Part shown: positions 1 through 8,138 of the stretch, one piece after another
How the letters are laid out: each line of letters opens with the position of its first letter
Position numbering within the stretch: the first letter of the stretch is position 1
Assembly: GCA_963817015.1 (NCBI GenBank)
Contig: CAWFMV010000010.1
Coordinates: forward strand, 434,001 to 498,000
Source: VAZQ01 sp963817015
Lineage (GTDB): Bacteria; Pseudomonadota; Alphaproteobacteria; Rhizobiales; Xanthobacteraceae
Direction of reading: 5' to 3'
Length of the DNA: 64,000 nucleotides
Notes under the pieces: generated by a model
What the model saw: only the letters and a program-made list of their open reading frames with translations
The model's database searches: none
What the model was told of the DNA's origin: nothing
Position numbers and translations under genes: made by a program

Positions 1-1
1 G

Positions 2-244
2 CCGCAGGTCGAAGCCGACAACTGGTATGGCCTGGTGGTGCCGGCCGCGACTCCGCAGCCGGTTCTGGCCAAGCTTCAATCGACCGCAATCGAGGCGTTG
101 CACTCGGCCGAGGTCAAGGAGAAGCTTGCCGCCCAGGGCATCATCGCGGTGGGCTCGTCATCGGCGGAATTCACCGAGTACGTGAAGCGTGAGATCGACC
201 GCTGGGGCAAGGTGATCGCCGCAACCGGCATCAAGATCAAGTGA
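2..244 (+). CDS. Tripartite tricarboxylate transporter substrate-binding protein (Bug/TctC family), 3' fragment
   Basis: This is the C-terminal 80 residues of a periplasmic Bug-family receptor; the start lies left of the window. The frame is open from base 2. The tail carries the family's closing pattern: a Tyr-Gly-Leu-Val-Val-Pro strand, a PVLAKL helix, and the end motif RWGKVIAATGIKIK, in which the W-[GA]-x-[VI]-[IV] block is typical. Bug proteins capture carboxylates or other small organics. No membrane components (TctA/TctB) are present in the window, so the ligand cannot be named. The gene ends 64 bases before the convergent MBL hydrolase gene. Confidence 0.85.
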   Translation, partial: PQVEADNWYGLVVPAATPQPVLAKLQSTAIEALHSAEVKEKLAAQGIIAVGSSSAEFTEYVKREIDRWGKVIAATGIKIK

Positions 245-258
245 GCGCGCTAGACTTT

Positions 259-307
259 GAGCATGATCTTTTCCGAAAACCGGTTTCCACTTTTCGGGAT
301 CATGCTC
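259..307. repeat. Palindromic intergenic repeat of the Bradyrhizobium/Nitrobacteraceae type
   Basis: The outer arms GAGCATGATC (259-268) and GATCATGCTC (298-307) are perfect inverse complements. The inner arms TCCGAAAA and CTTTTCGG extend the stem around a GGTTTCC loop. I recognise this element as a highly repeated intergenic palindrome in Bradyrhizobium-like genomes; that is from memory and not checked here. It sits exactly between two convergent genes, where a hairpin could stop transcription from both sides. A degraded half copy appears near 19658-19680. Confidence 0.7.
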
Positions 308-308
308 C

Positions 309-1187
309 TCACAGCCCGTGCTGCCACGCTTCGGGAATGAGCCGGTAGCCTGAGCCATCCCGCACGAGGTGGGCGAAGCCTGGAAAATGGAGATGCATGC
401 CGGTGATCAGCAGCCGGTCCGTCGCCACCATGTCGAAGACCTTGCGGCGTGAATCCTCCGCAAGCGCCTTGTCGGTGTCGAAGTCCATGCACACCTCCGG
501 CCGCGCCGTCTGCACCTCGGGCACGTGGACGGTGTCGCCCCAGATGAGGAGCTGCTCGTTGCCGGAGCTGATCATGTAGGTGGTGTGGCCGGGCGTGTGG
601 CCCGGGCGCGGAATGGCCGTGACACCGGGAAAAACCTCGCCGGCCTTGAACAGACGCCAGCGATCCTTGTACGGCGTCACCTGCTCGCGCCCGGCCTGGA
701 AGAAGTCCCGCTTCTCGCGCTCGGTCCCCCTTGCCATGGCGCCGTCATCGAACCAATGCATGGGCTCGCGCTCATGCATGACGAGCTCGGCATTCGGAAA
801 GTAGCGCTGGCCGGTGTTGCGATCCGCCAGTCCCGCCGAGTGGTCCGGATGCATGTGGGTCAGGATCACCGTATCGATGCTCGCGGGATCGACACCGGCA
901 GCCTTGATATTGGCGAGCACCTTGCCGGCCGTCGGCAGCAGGTAGGTGCCCGAGCCGGTATCGACCAGCGCAAGCCGCCCGGCGGAGTAGATCAGAAACG
1001 CGTTCACGGATGTGCGGCGCGCCGGGCGGAACGACGCCGTAAGGATGCCGGTTGCCTCCTCCGGGCTGATGTTGCGCAAGACCTGCATCGAGCCATCGAG
1101 GAAGCCATCGCTGATGGCGGTCACGGTGATGTCGCCAATGCGCCGATGGTAGACGCCGGGGATTTGCTGCCTCGGGATATTGATCAT
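309..1187 (-). CDS. MBL-fold metallo-hydrolase
   Basis: A 292-residue metallo-beta-lactamase-fold hydrolase. The zinc-site motif T-H-M-H-P-D-H lies at residues 110-116. It is followed by the His of PGHTPGHT, the Asp of GDTVHVP, and a late His in GMHLHFPG, so both metal sites look complete. I chose the ATG at 1187 because GGAGG stands 7 bases upstream; the longer reading to 1298 has no such site. No signal peptide is visible, so it is probably cytoplasmic. The overall pattern resembles lactonase-like MBL proteins, including AHL lactonases, but substrate cannot be inferred. Its stop codon directly abuts the palindromic repeat. Confidence 0.8.
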   Translation of the reverse strand: MINIPRQQIPGVYHRRIGDITVTAISDGFLDGSMQVLRNISPEEATGILTASFRPARRTSVNAFLIYSAGRLALVDTGSGTYLLPTAGKVLANIKAAGVDPASIDTVILTHMHPDHSAGLADRNTGQRYFPNAELVMHEREPMHWFDDGAMARGTEREKRDFFQAGREQVTPYKDRWRLFKAGEVFPGVTAIPRPGHTPGHTTYMISSGNEQLLIWGDTVHVPEVQTARPEVCMDFDTDKALAEDSRRKVFDMVATDRLLITGMHLHFPGFAHLVRDGSGYRLIPEAWQHGL

Positions 1188-1325
1188 GAACTGCCTCCGG
1201 CGATCTGCTTCGCGACGATTGTAGCCGCTGACGCGCGACACAGACAAACCACGGTTGATTGCACCAGCCGGCGACGCTACAAACCACTCCGCTCGCAATC
1301 GCGAGCTTCAGTACGGTTCACGCGT

Positions 1326-1706
1326 ATGCCCAACATTCCGGACTCGCCGCTCAAGACCTATCTCGATCATCTCACCCGCGGCGAGCTTGCCTATCAGTTC
1401 AGTCCCGAGGCCGGCCGCGCCGTGTTCTATCCGCGCGTGATCTGCCCGTTCACGGGCAGCGACAAGCTCGAATGGCGCGTCAGCAAGGGGCTCGGCACCG
1501 TCTATGCGACCACGATCGTGCATCCGGCGGAAGGCAAGCCCTTCAACGTGGCGCTGATCGACTGCGACGAAGGATTCCGCCTGATGAGCCGCGTCGAGGA
1601 CATCGCGCCCGAAGCGGTGCGATCGGGCAGCGCGTGCGTTTTCGCGTGCACATCCCAGGCGGCGATGACCCCGTACCCGGTCTTCACGCCGGTGGAGGGC
1701 GCGTGA
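1326..1706 (+). CDS. OB-fold/DUF35 (Zn-ribbon) acyl-CoA-associated protein, locally frame-damaged
   Basis: A 126-residue DUF35-type protein, the small partner that usually accompanies SCP2-like thiolases. The N-terminal helix (YLDHLTRGEL) leads to the rubredoxin-like region around FYPRVICPFTGSDKLEW; only one of the usual zinc cysteines is seen there. The OB-fold follows (GLGTVYATTIVH, VALIDCDEGFRLMSRV). Between about 1622 and 1678 the frame is wrong: another frame there reads GQRVRFRVHIPGGDDPVP, the expected ending, and the original frame resumes for VFTPVEGA. So a one-base loss and a one-base gain compensate each other. The stop overlaps the thiolase start as TGATG, implying translational coupling. 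Confidence 0.75.
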   Translation: MPNIPDSPLKTYLDHLTRGELAYQFSPEAGRAVFYPRVICPFTGSDKLEWRVSKGLGTVYATTIVHPAEGKPFNVALIDCDEGFRLMSRVEDIAPEAVRSGSACVFACTSQAAMTPYPVFTPVEGA

Positions 1707-2867
1707 TGGACGGGCTCAAGCGCGGCAGCGCGGCCATCGTCGGCGTCGCCGGAATCGGATCTCGGCCAGGTGGCCGACGGCATGTCGGTCGATCGACCTG
1801 ATGGCGCAGGGCACGCGGCGCGCGCTCGACGATTGCGGCCTGAGCCTGAAAGACGTCGACGGCCTGTTCTGCGCCATGACGCAGAAGCCGCCTGTCGGTG
1901 CTGGGGCTTGTCGAATATCTCGGCATCGATCCGAAGTTCATCGGCTCGACCATCGTCGGGCGGCTCGTCGTTCGAGTTTCATGTCGCCCATGCGATGGGC
2001 GCGATCGCGCTCGGCCTCTGCAACGTGGCGGTGATCGCCTATGGCAGCACGCAGCGCAGCGTCGGCCGCAAGCAGGCCTCGGTGCGCGAGATCAACCCCT
2101 ACGAGACGCCGTTCAAGCCGTTCCTGCCGTCGAGCGCCTATGCGCTGGCCGCCTCGCGGCACATGCACCAGTTCGGCACCACGCGCGAGCAGCTCGCCGC
2201 GGTCGCGGTCGCGGCGCGCGAATGGGCGCTGCTCAATCCGGCAGCCTGGGAGAAGAAGCCGCTCACCATCGCGGACGTGCTGTCGTCGCGCATGGTCGAG
2301 CTATCCGTTCACGGTGCGCGATTGTTGTCTGGTCACCGATGGCGGCGGCGCGATCATCGTCACCTCGGCCGAGCGCGCGAAGTCGCTGAAGAAGCCGCCC
2401 GCCTATGTGCTCGGCTGCGGCCACTCGGTCACCCACGCCAACATCACCAGCATGCCGGATCTGACGGTGACCGGAGCGCAAGCCTCGGGCAAGGCCGCCT
2501 ACGCGATGGCCGAAGCTCGGGCCCGCCGATATCGATGTGGTCGAGCTCTATGACGCCTTCACGATCAACACCATCCTGTTCCTGGAAGACCTCGGCTTCT
2601 GCAAGAAGGGCGAAGGCGGCGCGTTCTGTCAGCGACGGACGCATCGCGCCCAAGGGCAGCCTTGCGGTCAACACCAATGGTGGCGGGCTATCCTACTGCC
2701 ATCCGGGCATGTACGGGCTCCTGCTGCTGATCGAGGCAGTGCGCCAGCTGCGCGGCGAATGCGGAGCGCGTCAGGTGAAGGACTGCGAGGTCGCGATGGC
2801 GCACGGCAATGGCGGCGTGCTCTCCTCGCAGGCGACCGTCATTCTCGGCACGCCGTCAACGCTCTGA
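1706..2867 (+). CDS. Thiolase (acetyl-CoA acetyltransferase, SCP2-like), multiply frameshifted
   Basis: The pieces of this gene lie in all three frames but join, in order, into one SCP2-type thiolase of about 385 residues. They read MDGLKRGSAAIVGVA, GQVADGMSVIDLMAQGTRRA, LGLVEYLGIDPKFIGSTIVG, SSFEFHVAHAMGAIALG, then GPADIDVVELYDAFTI, GGLSYCHPGMYG and MAHGNGGVLSSQATVILG. The catalytic His of CHPG and the C-terminal GNGG glycine loop are visible. Breaks fall near 1748, 1790, 1893, 1965, 2302, 2513 and 2627, and each is repaired by dropping one base. With DUF35 and CoA-transferase beside it, a role in beta-ketoacyl-CoA cleavage or formation is likely. Substrate unknown. Confidence 0.75.
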
Positions 2868-2871
2868 TGGC

Positions 2872-3657
2872 TTACGCGCCGACCTCATCGAGAAACGCGC
2901 TGACCGTGTGGGCGTAAAGCTCCGGCGTCTGTAAGGCGGCATAGTGCGCGGTTTCGAGCACTGCATAGCGCGCACCGGGGATCGCGCGCGCCACCGGCTC
3001 GACCAGCGGCGGCGGGCGCGTGCGATCGAGCGCGCCCGCGATCACCAGCGCCGGGCAGGCAATGCGAGGCAGCTCGGGCGAAATGTCCATGGCAATCAGC
3101 ATGCGGTAGATGGCCCCGTAGCTCACCGGATCGCCGCCGAGCCAGCGCGCGCGAAATTCTGCGAAGCGCTGCGCGTCGCCGCGCAGCTCCACTGGATACG
3201 AGAGGTCGAGCGTATCGATGACTGCATGCAGGCCCTCGCGCTCCATCATCTCCACGCGGGCGAGCAGCGCCGGGCGGCGCTCGGGCGCGATGCCGACCGC
3301 CGGACTGCTGGCGACCAGCGCGGCAACGCGCTGCGGAAACCGCACCGCCGCGTGCATCGCGATCGCACCGCCGACCGCCACACCCGCGAGCGCCACCTTT
3401 TCGGATATGCCGAGCGCGTCCAACAGCGCGATGAGATCGTCCACCATGGTGTCGATCGAAAGCGGCGCACGGATCTTCTGCGACAGCCCGGCCCCGCGCG
3501 TGTCGTAGCGCAGCACGCGCCGCTTGCCGGAGAACAGCGGCACCACGAGGTCCCAGCTCTCGAGCGTTCCGCCCATTTCGTGGATCAGGACGAGCGTGGG
3601 CCCGCCACCGCACACGTCATAGCGGAGCGCCGTGCCGTTGACCTCGACAAAGTGCAT
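2872..3657 (-). CDS. Alpha/beta hydrolase-fold protein lacking the nucleophilic serine
   Basis: A 261-residue single-domain alpha/beta hydrolase resembling 3-oxoadipate enol-lactonase (PcaD) in length and layout. The oxyanion strand HEMGG is at 26-30, Asp211 follows the GALD motif, and His238 is in TAHYAAL. The nucleophile elbow reads G92-V-A-V-G96, with alanine at the usual Ser position; the codon is GCG on the reverse strand. The elbow and its surroundings are otherwise well conserved, so this is not obviously a sequencing artefact. It begins 28 bases upstream of the CoA-transferase subunit B end on the same strand, so these three genes probably form one unit. Either it is not an esterase or it works by another mechanism. 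Confidence 0.75.
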   Translation of the reverse strand: MHFVEVNGTALRYDVCGGGPTLVLIHEMGGTLESWDLVVPLFSGKRRVLRYDTRGAGLSQKIRAPLSIDTMVDDLIALLDALGISEKVALAGVAVGGAIAMHAAVRFPQRVAALVASSPAVGIAPERRPALLARVEMMEREGLHAVIDTLDLSYPVELRGDAQRFAEFRARWLGGDPVSYGAIYRMLIAMDISPELPRIACPALVIAGALDRTRPPPLVEPVARAIPGARYAVLETAHYAALQTPELYAHTVSAFLDEVGA

Positions 3658-3685
3658 GAGGAGGCCTCAATCCGGCAGCGCGATG

Positions 3686-4351
3686 TCAGGTGTCACCAGC
3701 GGCCTGCAGTCCGGCGCGAAGCGCGAGCGGCGCGCCGGTGCGCGCGCGCAGGTCCGCCTCGCTGAGACCCGCGAGCATCTCGCGCACGACCAATCCGGCG
3801 GGCGTGACGTCGAGCACCGCAAGGTCGGTATAGATGCGCTTGACACAGCGCACCGCCGTCAGCGGCAACGTGCATGACGCGAGCAGCCGCGGCGCGCCCT
3901 TGCGCGTCACATGCTCCATGATCACCCAGACCGAGCGCGCGCACGCGGCGAGATCCATGGCGCCGCCCACCAGCGGCCCCTTGTTCGGGAGCCGCATGTC
4001 CCAGTTGGCGAGATCGCCATTGGCCGCCACTTCGAAGGCACCAAGAACCGCCACGTCGACATGACCACCGCGGATCATGGCGAACGACCAGGAGGAATCG
4101 ACGATCGATGCGCCAGGCCGGAGGGTGACGCGCCGGCTGCCGGCATCGACCAGGTCGGTGTCGGCGCGATCGGGCGCAGCCAGCGGGCCGACACCGATCA
4201 CGCCGTTCTCGGACTGGATGAAGACATCGACCTCGGGGCGGATGTAGTCGGCGACCGCGACCGGCATGCCGAGGCCGAGATTGACCAGCATGCCCTCCTG
4301 GATGTCCTGCGCAGTGCGCCACGCGATCTGCAGGCGATTGAGCGGCGTCAT
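3686..4351 (-). CDS. CoA-transferase subunit B (3-oxoacid/3-oxoadipate CoA-transferase type)
   Basis: A 221-residue beta subunit of a family I CoA-transferase. The catalytic glutamate motif S-E-N-G is at 47-50 (Glu48), preceded by NLGLGMP and followed by the GAxDLAACARS region (MDLAACARSVWVIMEH). These enzymes move CoA between an acyl-CoA and a free carboxylate. The ATG at 4351 overlaps the stop of the upstream subunit A gene, the usual coupled arrangement of these heterodimers. A longer reading to 4552 only extends into the subunit A gene and is rejected. Substrate is unclear; PcaJ, ScoB and glutaconate-type enzymes share these motifs. Confidence 0.85.
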   Translation of the reverse strand: MTPLNRLQIAWRTAQDIQEGMLVNLGLGMPVAVADYIRPEVDVFIQSENGVIGVGPLAAPDRADTDLVDAGSRRVTLRPGASIVDSSWSFAMIRGGHVDVAVLGAFEVAANGDLANWDMRLPNKGPLVGGAMDLAACARSVWVIMEHVTRKGAPRLLASCTLPLTAVRCVKRIYTDLAVLDVTPAGLVVREMLAGLSEADLRARTGAPLALRAGLQAAGDT

Positions 4352-5021
4352 GCCGTCACCGCCACGACACGGTCCACGTAGGCGCCCGGCAGCTGCACGC
4401 GTTCGTGCGGCATCGGCTCGTCCAGCACAGTGCGCACTTCCGCAACCGCCAGCGTCGCGGCCGTCGCCATCACCGGACCGAAGTTCATCTGGGCGTAGCG
4501 AAACGAGAGGTTGCCGATAGCGATCGGCCGTATCGGCGCGCACCAGCGCCACGTCTGCCGGTCATCGCATGCTCGAGCACGTAATCGCGGCCCTCGAAGC
4601 TGCGAACTTCCTTTCCCTTTGTCAGCTCGGTGCCGAAGCCGACCGGCGTGAAGAACGCCGGAATGCCCGCACCGCCGGCGCGGATGCGCTCCGTGAAGGT
4701 GCCCTGCGGCACGCATTCAAGCTCGATCTTGCCCTCCATCCAGAGCCGCTCGAAGGCCGACGGCTCCTTGCTGTGGCCTCGCGCGGCCGTGCACACGACC
4801 TTGCGCACGAGCCCGGCCTCGATCAGCTCATGCGTGTAGGAGTAGCGGTGCGTGGCGGAGTTCACGACCAGCGTGAGATTTTTCGGACCGCGATCGCGCA
4901 GCGCGCGAATGAGGACATTCGGAAAGCCGGCGCCGCCAAAGCCCGATATGAAGACCGTCGCCCCATCGGCAACATCAGCCAGCGCCTCGGCGGCGCTCGC
5001 GACACGCTTGTCGATCGGCAT
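4348..5021 (-). CDS. CoA-transferase subunit A, frameshifted near its 3' end
   Basis: The alpha subunit partner of the gene at 3686-4351. The start MPIDKRVASAAEAL leads to the glycine-rich FISGFGGAGFPN loop and then PQGTFTERIRAGGAGIPAF and TPVGFGTELTKGK, all typical of PcaI/ScoA/AtoD-type subunits. The frame breaks near 4560 and 4520. Removing one base at each place gives AMTADVALVRAD, TADRYGNLSFRYAQMNFGP and the natural end at 4348, about 224 residues in total. The stop overlaps the subunit B start. Upstream lies the Bug receptor at 5046-6023 on the same strand, 24 bases away, suggesting one operon for uptake and CoA activation of an acid. Confidence 0.82.
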
Positions 5022-5045
5022 TGCGACTCAGTCCTCCCTGCTCCG

Positions 5046-6023
5046 TCATTCCGCCTTCATGCCGGCGAAGCGGATCACCTTGCCCCACTTCTCGGTCTCC
5101 TCGGCAATGAGCTTGCCGAATGCCGCGGGCGAGCGCGCGATCAGCACGCAGCCAAGATCGTCGAACTTCGCTTTCATCGCCGGCTCGGCCAGAACCGCGT
5201 TGATCTCACGGTTGAGCTTTTCGACAATGGCTGCCGGTGTCTCCCTCGGCGCGCCGACACCGTACCAGGCCGTGGCCTCGAAATTCGGCACGAACTCGCC
5301 GATGGTCGGCAGCTCGGGTAGCGCCTCCAGGCGTTCGGAGGTCGTCACCGCAAGGCCGCGCACGCGGCCGGAGCGGATGTGCTCGATCGAAACCGGCGTG
5401 GTGGAGAAATAGAGCTGCACATGCCCCGCCAGCAGGTCGGTCATTGCGGGCGCCGCCCCGCGATAAGGAACGTGCTGGACGTTCACCTCGGACATCATCT
5501 TGAACAGCTCGCCCGCCAGATGTGGCGTCGTCCCGATCCCAGGCGTTGCCATGTTGATCTTGCCGGGATTGGCTTTGATATAGGCCAGGAGCTCGGGAAC
5601 GCTCGTCACCGGGACCGCCGGGTGCACGATCAGCACCATCGGCACGCTCGCAATGGCGGCGACCGGCGCAATGTCGCGGATGAAGTTGAAGCTCAGCTTG
5701 CTGTAGAGCGAAGCGTTGATGGCGTTCGGCGCGCCGACGAAGAGCAGCGTGTATCCGTCGGGCGCCGCGCGCACGACGGTTTCGGTGGCGAGGTTGGTGC
5801 CGGCTCCAGGACGGGGCTCGATGACGAAGGGCTGTCCGAGCCGCTCCGTGAGCGGCTGGGTCACCAGGCGGGAGATGATGTCGGTGGTGCCGCCGGTCGT
5901 GTAGCCGAGGAGCCAGCGCACCGGCCGCGACGGGTAGTCCTGCGCGGACGCCATTCGCGAGAGCAGCGGCAGCGCCGCGCCGCCCGATGCCAGCTTGAGA
6001 AATTGCCGTCGCGCGCGGTCCAT
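5046..6023 (-). CDS. Tripartite tricarboxylate transporter substrate-binding protein (Bug family), Tat-exported
   Basis: A 325-residue periplasmic receptor. A twin-arginine signal (RRQFLK at 5-10, hydrophobic stretch, then A-S-A cleavage before QDYPSRPVR) opens the protein. Family landmarks follow: TTGGTTDIISRL, EPRPGAGTNLAT, APDGYTLLF, HVPYRGAAPAMTDLLAG and a closing KWGKVIRFAGM. It is intact. The gene is immediately upstream of, and co-directional with, the CoA-transferase pair, so the ligand is plausibly the acid that the transferase activates. No TctA/TctB membrane genes are nearby. Confidence 0.88.
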   Translation of the reverse strand: MDRARRQFLKLASGGAALPLLSRMASAQDYPSRPVRWLLGYTTGGTTDIISRLVTQPLTERLGQPFVIEPRPGAGTNLATETVVRAAPDGYTLLFVGAPNAINASLYSKLSFNFIRDIAPVAAIASVPMVLIVHPAVPVTSVPELLAYIKANPGKINMATPGIGTTPHLAGELFKMMSEVNVQHVPYRGAAPAMTDLLAGHVQLYFSTTPVSIEHIRSGRVRGLAVTTSERLEALPELPTIGEFVPNFEATAWYGVGAPRETPAAIVEKLNREINAVLAEPAMKAKFDDLGCVLIARSPAAFGKLIAEETEKWGKVIRFAGMKAE

Positions 6024-6071
6024 GATGCCCTCTTTTGAAGACTCCGGTTTCAGGAACAGCCGCGCACGATG

Positions 6072-6941
6072 TTATGGCAGCCGCTTGATCCATGTCGTAA
6101 GCGCGTCGACGACGGCCTTGGGCTGCTCCGGAATGAGCGCGTGGCTGGCGTTGGGGATCACAGCGATGCTGACCCGATCCCCGAACTCATTTTTCATTTC
6201 ATTGCGCGCGGATTCCGGCTTGAACGGATCCTGTGCGGCCTGCAGATCGAGCAGCGGCGCGGTTCCGCCGGCCCACCACTCGTCCTGGCGGACTGCCGCA
6301 GCGGCCGCCCGCTGAGCGTTGCGGATCTCGGGATGCCACCCGGTGAGCCAGACGGTCGGATCGTTGCCAGGCGCGAAAAATCCGAACCGCAGCGCGGCAA
6401 GGCGCGCCTCTTTTGAAAGCGAAAGATCGCCCGCGTCAGTAACCGCCTTGGTCAGCTCGGGGGCGTATTGCTTGGCAGCCGCAGCCGCGATGACGACGCC
6501 GCGCACCAGCCTTGGATGGTCGGTCGCCGTCATGCGGGCGACCCAGTTTCCGTAGGCGTGACCGACGATGACGGCGCGCCCGTGCCCGAGCTTCTCGACC
6601 GCATTGGCGATGTCGCGCGCGAAATCATGCAAGGAGATGTTTGTCATCGGACCGCTACTGCGGCCGATCCCGCGCGGCTTTGGCCGCAGCACACGGAAGC
6701 CCGCAGCGGTCAGTCCTTCTGCGACCTCGTCGTAGTCGTCGGAATCCCGCGCCAGCGACGGCAGCAGGACGACGGCAGGCCCCTCGCCTTCGACCACCAC
6801 CTCGATCTGAACATTGTCGTAGCGAACGAGCTCACTGCGGCGCTCGGCCGACACCGCTGTTCCCATCAATCCTGCATATAGGGCTATGACAGATATGGCT
6901 ACGACAAGCGGCAGCGAGCGCACGAATGGCGACACGAACAT
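6072..6941 (-). CDS. Exported alpha/beta hydrolase-fold protein lacking the nucleophilic serine
   Basis: A 289-residue alpha/beta hydrolase with an N-terminal signal or anchor segment (hydrophobic 9-30, VSA at 29-31), so it acts in the periplasm or at the inner membrane. The elbow reads V-G127-H-A-Y-G131, with Ala129 (codon GCC) where serine is expected. Asp238 and His267 (PNASHALI) look like the remaining triad members. The substitution is the second of its kind within 4 kb but lies in an unrelated sequence background. It stands 48 bases upstream of the Bug receptor gene, same strand. Function cannot be assigned. Confidence 0.75.
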   Translation of the reverse strand: MFVSPFVRSLPLVVAISVIALYAGLMGTAVSAERRSELVRYDNVQIEVVVEGEGPAVVLLPSLARDSDDYDEVAEGLTAAGFRVLRPKPRGIGRSSGPMTNISLHDFARDIANAVEKLGHGRAVIVGHAYGNWVARMTATDHPRLVRGVVIAAAAAKQYAPELTKAVTDAGDLSLSKEARLAALRFGFFAPGNDPTVWLTGWHPEIRNAQRAAAAAVRQDEWWAGGTAPLLDLQAAQDPFKPESARNEMKNEFGDRVSIAVIPNASHALIPEQPKAVVDALTTWIKRLP

Positions 6942-7137
6942 GCTCCCTTAAAAGCTCGGCTGGTTAGATCCCGCCTGTTGAATGGACGCGCAACTCAGTG
7001 GCCGCATCGTTGGTCAAACGAAATGATGCACTTGCGCTACGCAGAGTGTCAATGCGCATCGGCCTATAGGTCAGCTTTATGACCGCGGCGAAGCCGCGCA
7101 GAGGCGGACCCGCGGCGGACCGCCTACATGACGCCGC

Positions 7138-8110
7138 CTACATGGCGATGCCGGCGGACTTGATGATCGGGCCCCACTTGGCGACCTCGCTGGCAATGAA
7201 GGCCTGCAGGTCCTCTGGCGTGCCGCCGGCCGGCCTGCATGTCTGCGCTGTCCAGGTGCTGCTTGCCGATGTCGCTGGCGATGTACTCGTTGACGAGCTT
7301 GTTCAGCGTCAGGATGATCTCCTGCGGCGTGCCGGCGGGCGCCACCACGCTGTAATAGGCGACGGCTTCAAACCCCGGAAAGCCAGACTCGGCGACGGTC
7401 GGGATGCTCGGCAGCTGCTTCGAGCGCGTGAGCGTCGTCACCGCAAGACCGCGCAACGAGCCGTCCTGCAGCGAGGCGACCATCCCGGGCGTGAAATTGA
7501 TGCTCAAATCGATCTGCCCGGCGATCACGTCGGCGCCGGAGCCTGCCGCCCCGCGATAGGGCACGTAGTTCATCCGGGTGCCACTGCTCTTCTGCAGCAG
7601 CTCCATGGTCAGGTGGGCTTGCGATCCGATGCCGGGCGTGCCGACCGAGAGCTTCCCCGGATTGGCCTTCGCGTACGCAATCAGCTCCTGCAGATTGCCG
7701 ACCGGCACCTTCGGATGCGCCGCCAGCACCATCGGCGATTTTGCGAGCAGGACGATCGGAGCAAATGCGCGATCCGCATCGAACGGCATGTTCTTGTACA
7801 TGAAGCGATTGGTCGCCAGGATGCCGGGCGGCGAGAACATCAGCGTGTAGCCATCCGGGCTGGCCTTGGCCACATAGCCGCCGCCGATGTTGCCGTTGGC
7901 GCCCGATCGGTTCTCGATCACGATCTGCTGCCCGAGCTTGGCCGACAGATCGGCCGCAAGGCGACGGGCCGGAATATCGATCGAGCCTCCGGCCGCGAAG
8001 GGAACCACCATGGTGATCGGGCGCGAGGGCCAGCTCTGGGCCGCCGCCAAGGACGACGCCAGGCTGAGCAGCGTTGCGGTAAGGGCGCAAAGGCTTGGCT
8101 TGCTCAGCAT
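7138..8110 (-). CDS. Tripartite tricarboxylate transporter substrate-binding protein (Bug family), frameshifted near C-terminus
   Basis: A Sec-exported Bug receptor of about 323 residues: signal peptide at 1-24 (ASSLAAAQS), then PSRPITMVVPFAAGGSID, ENRSGANGNIGGG, SPDGYTLMF, YVPYRGAAGSGADVIAG and FPGFEAVAYYSVVAPAGT. One extra base near 7235 displaces the tail. Dropping it gives TPEDLQAFIASEVAKWGPII ending SAGIAM and a TAG at 7138-7140; without the correction the frame runs to 7124. It follows the GMC oxidoreductase gene on the same strand with 28 bases between, suggesting a common transcript. Confidence 0.85.
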
Positions 8111-8138
8111 TGATCCTCCCTGCCTTGGTCGATGCGAG

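Noticed and set aside
525..1325. Plus-strand open frame continuous with the DUF35 gene
   Set aside because: The first two thirds are antisense to the MBL hydrolase. The DUF35 homology starts only at the ATG at 1326.
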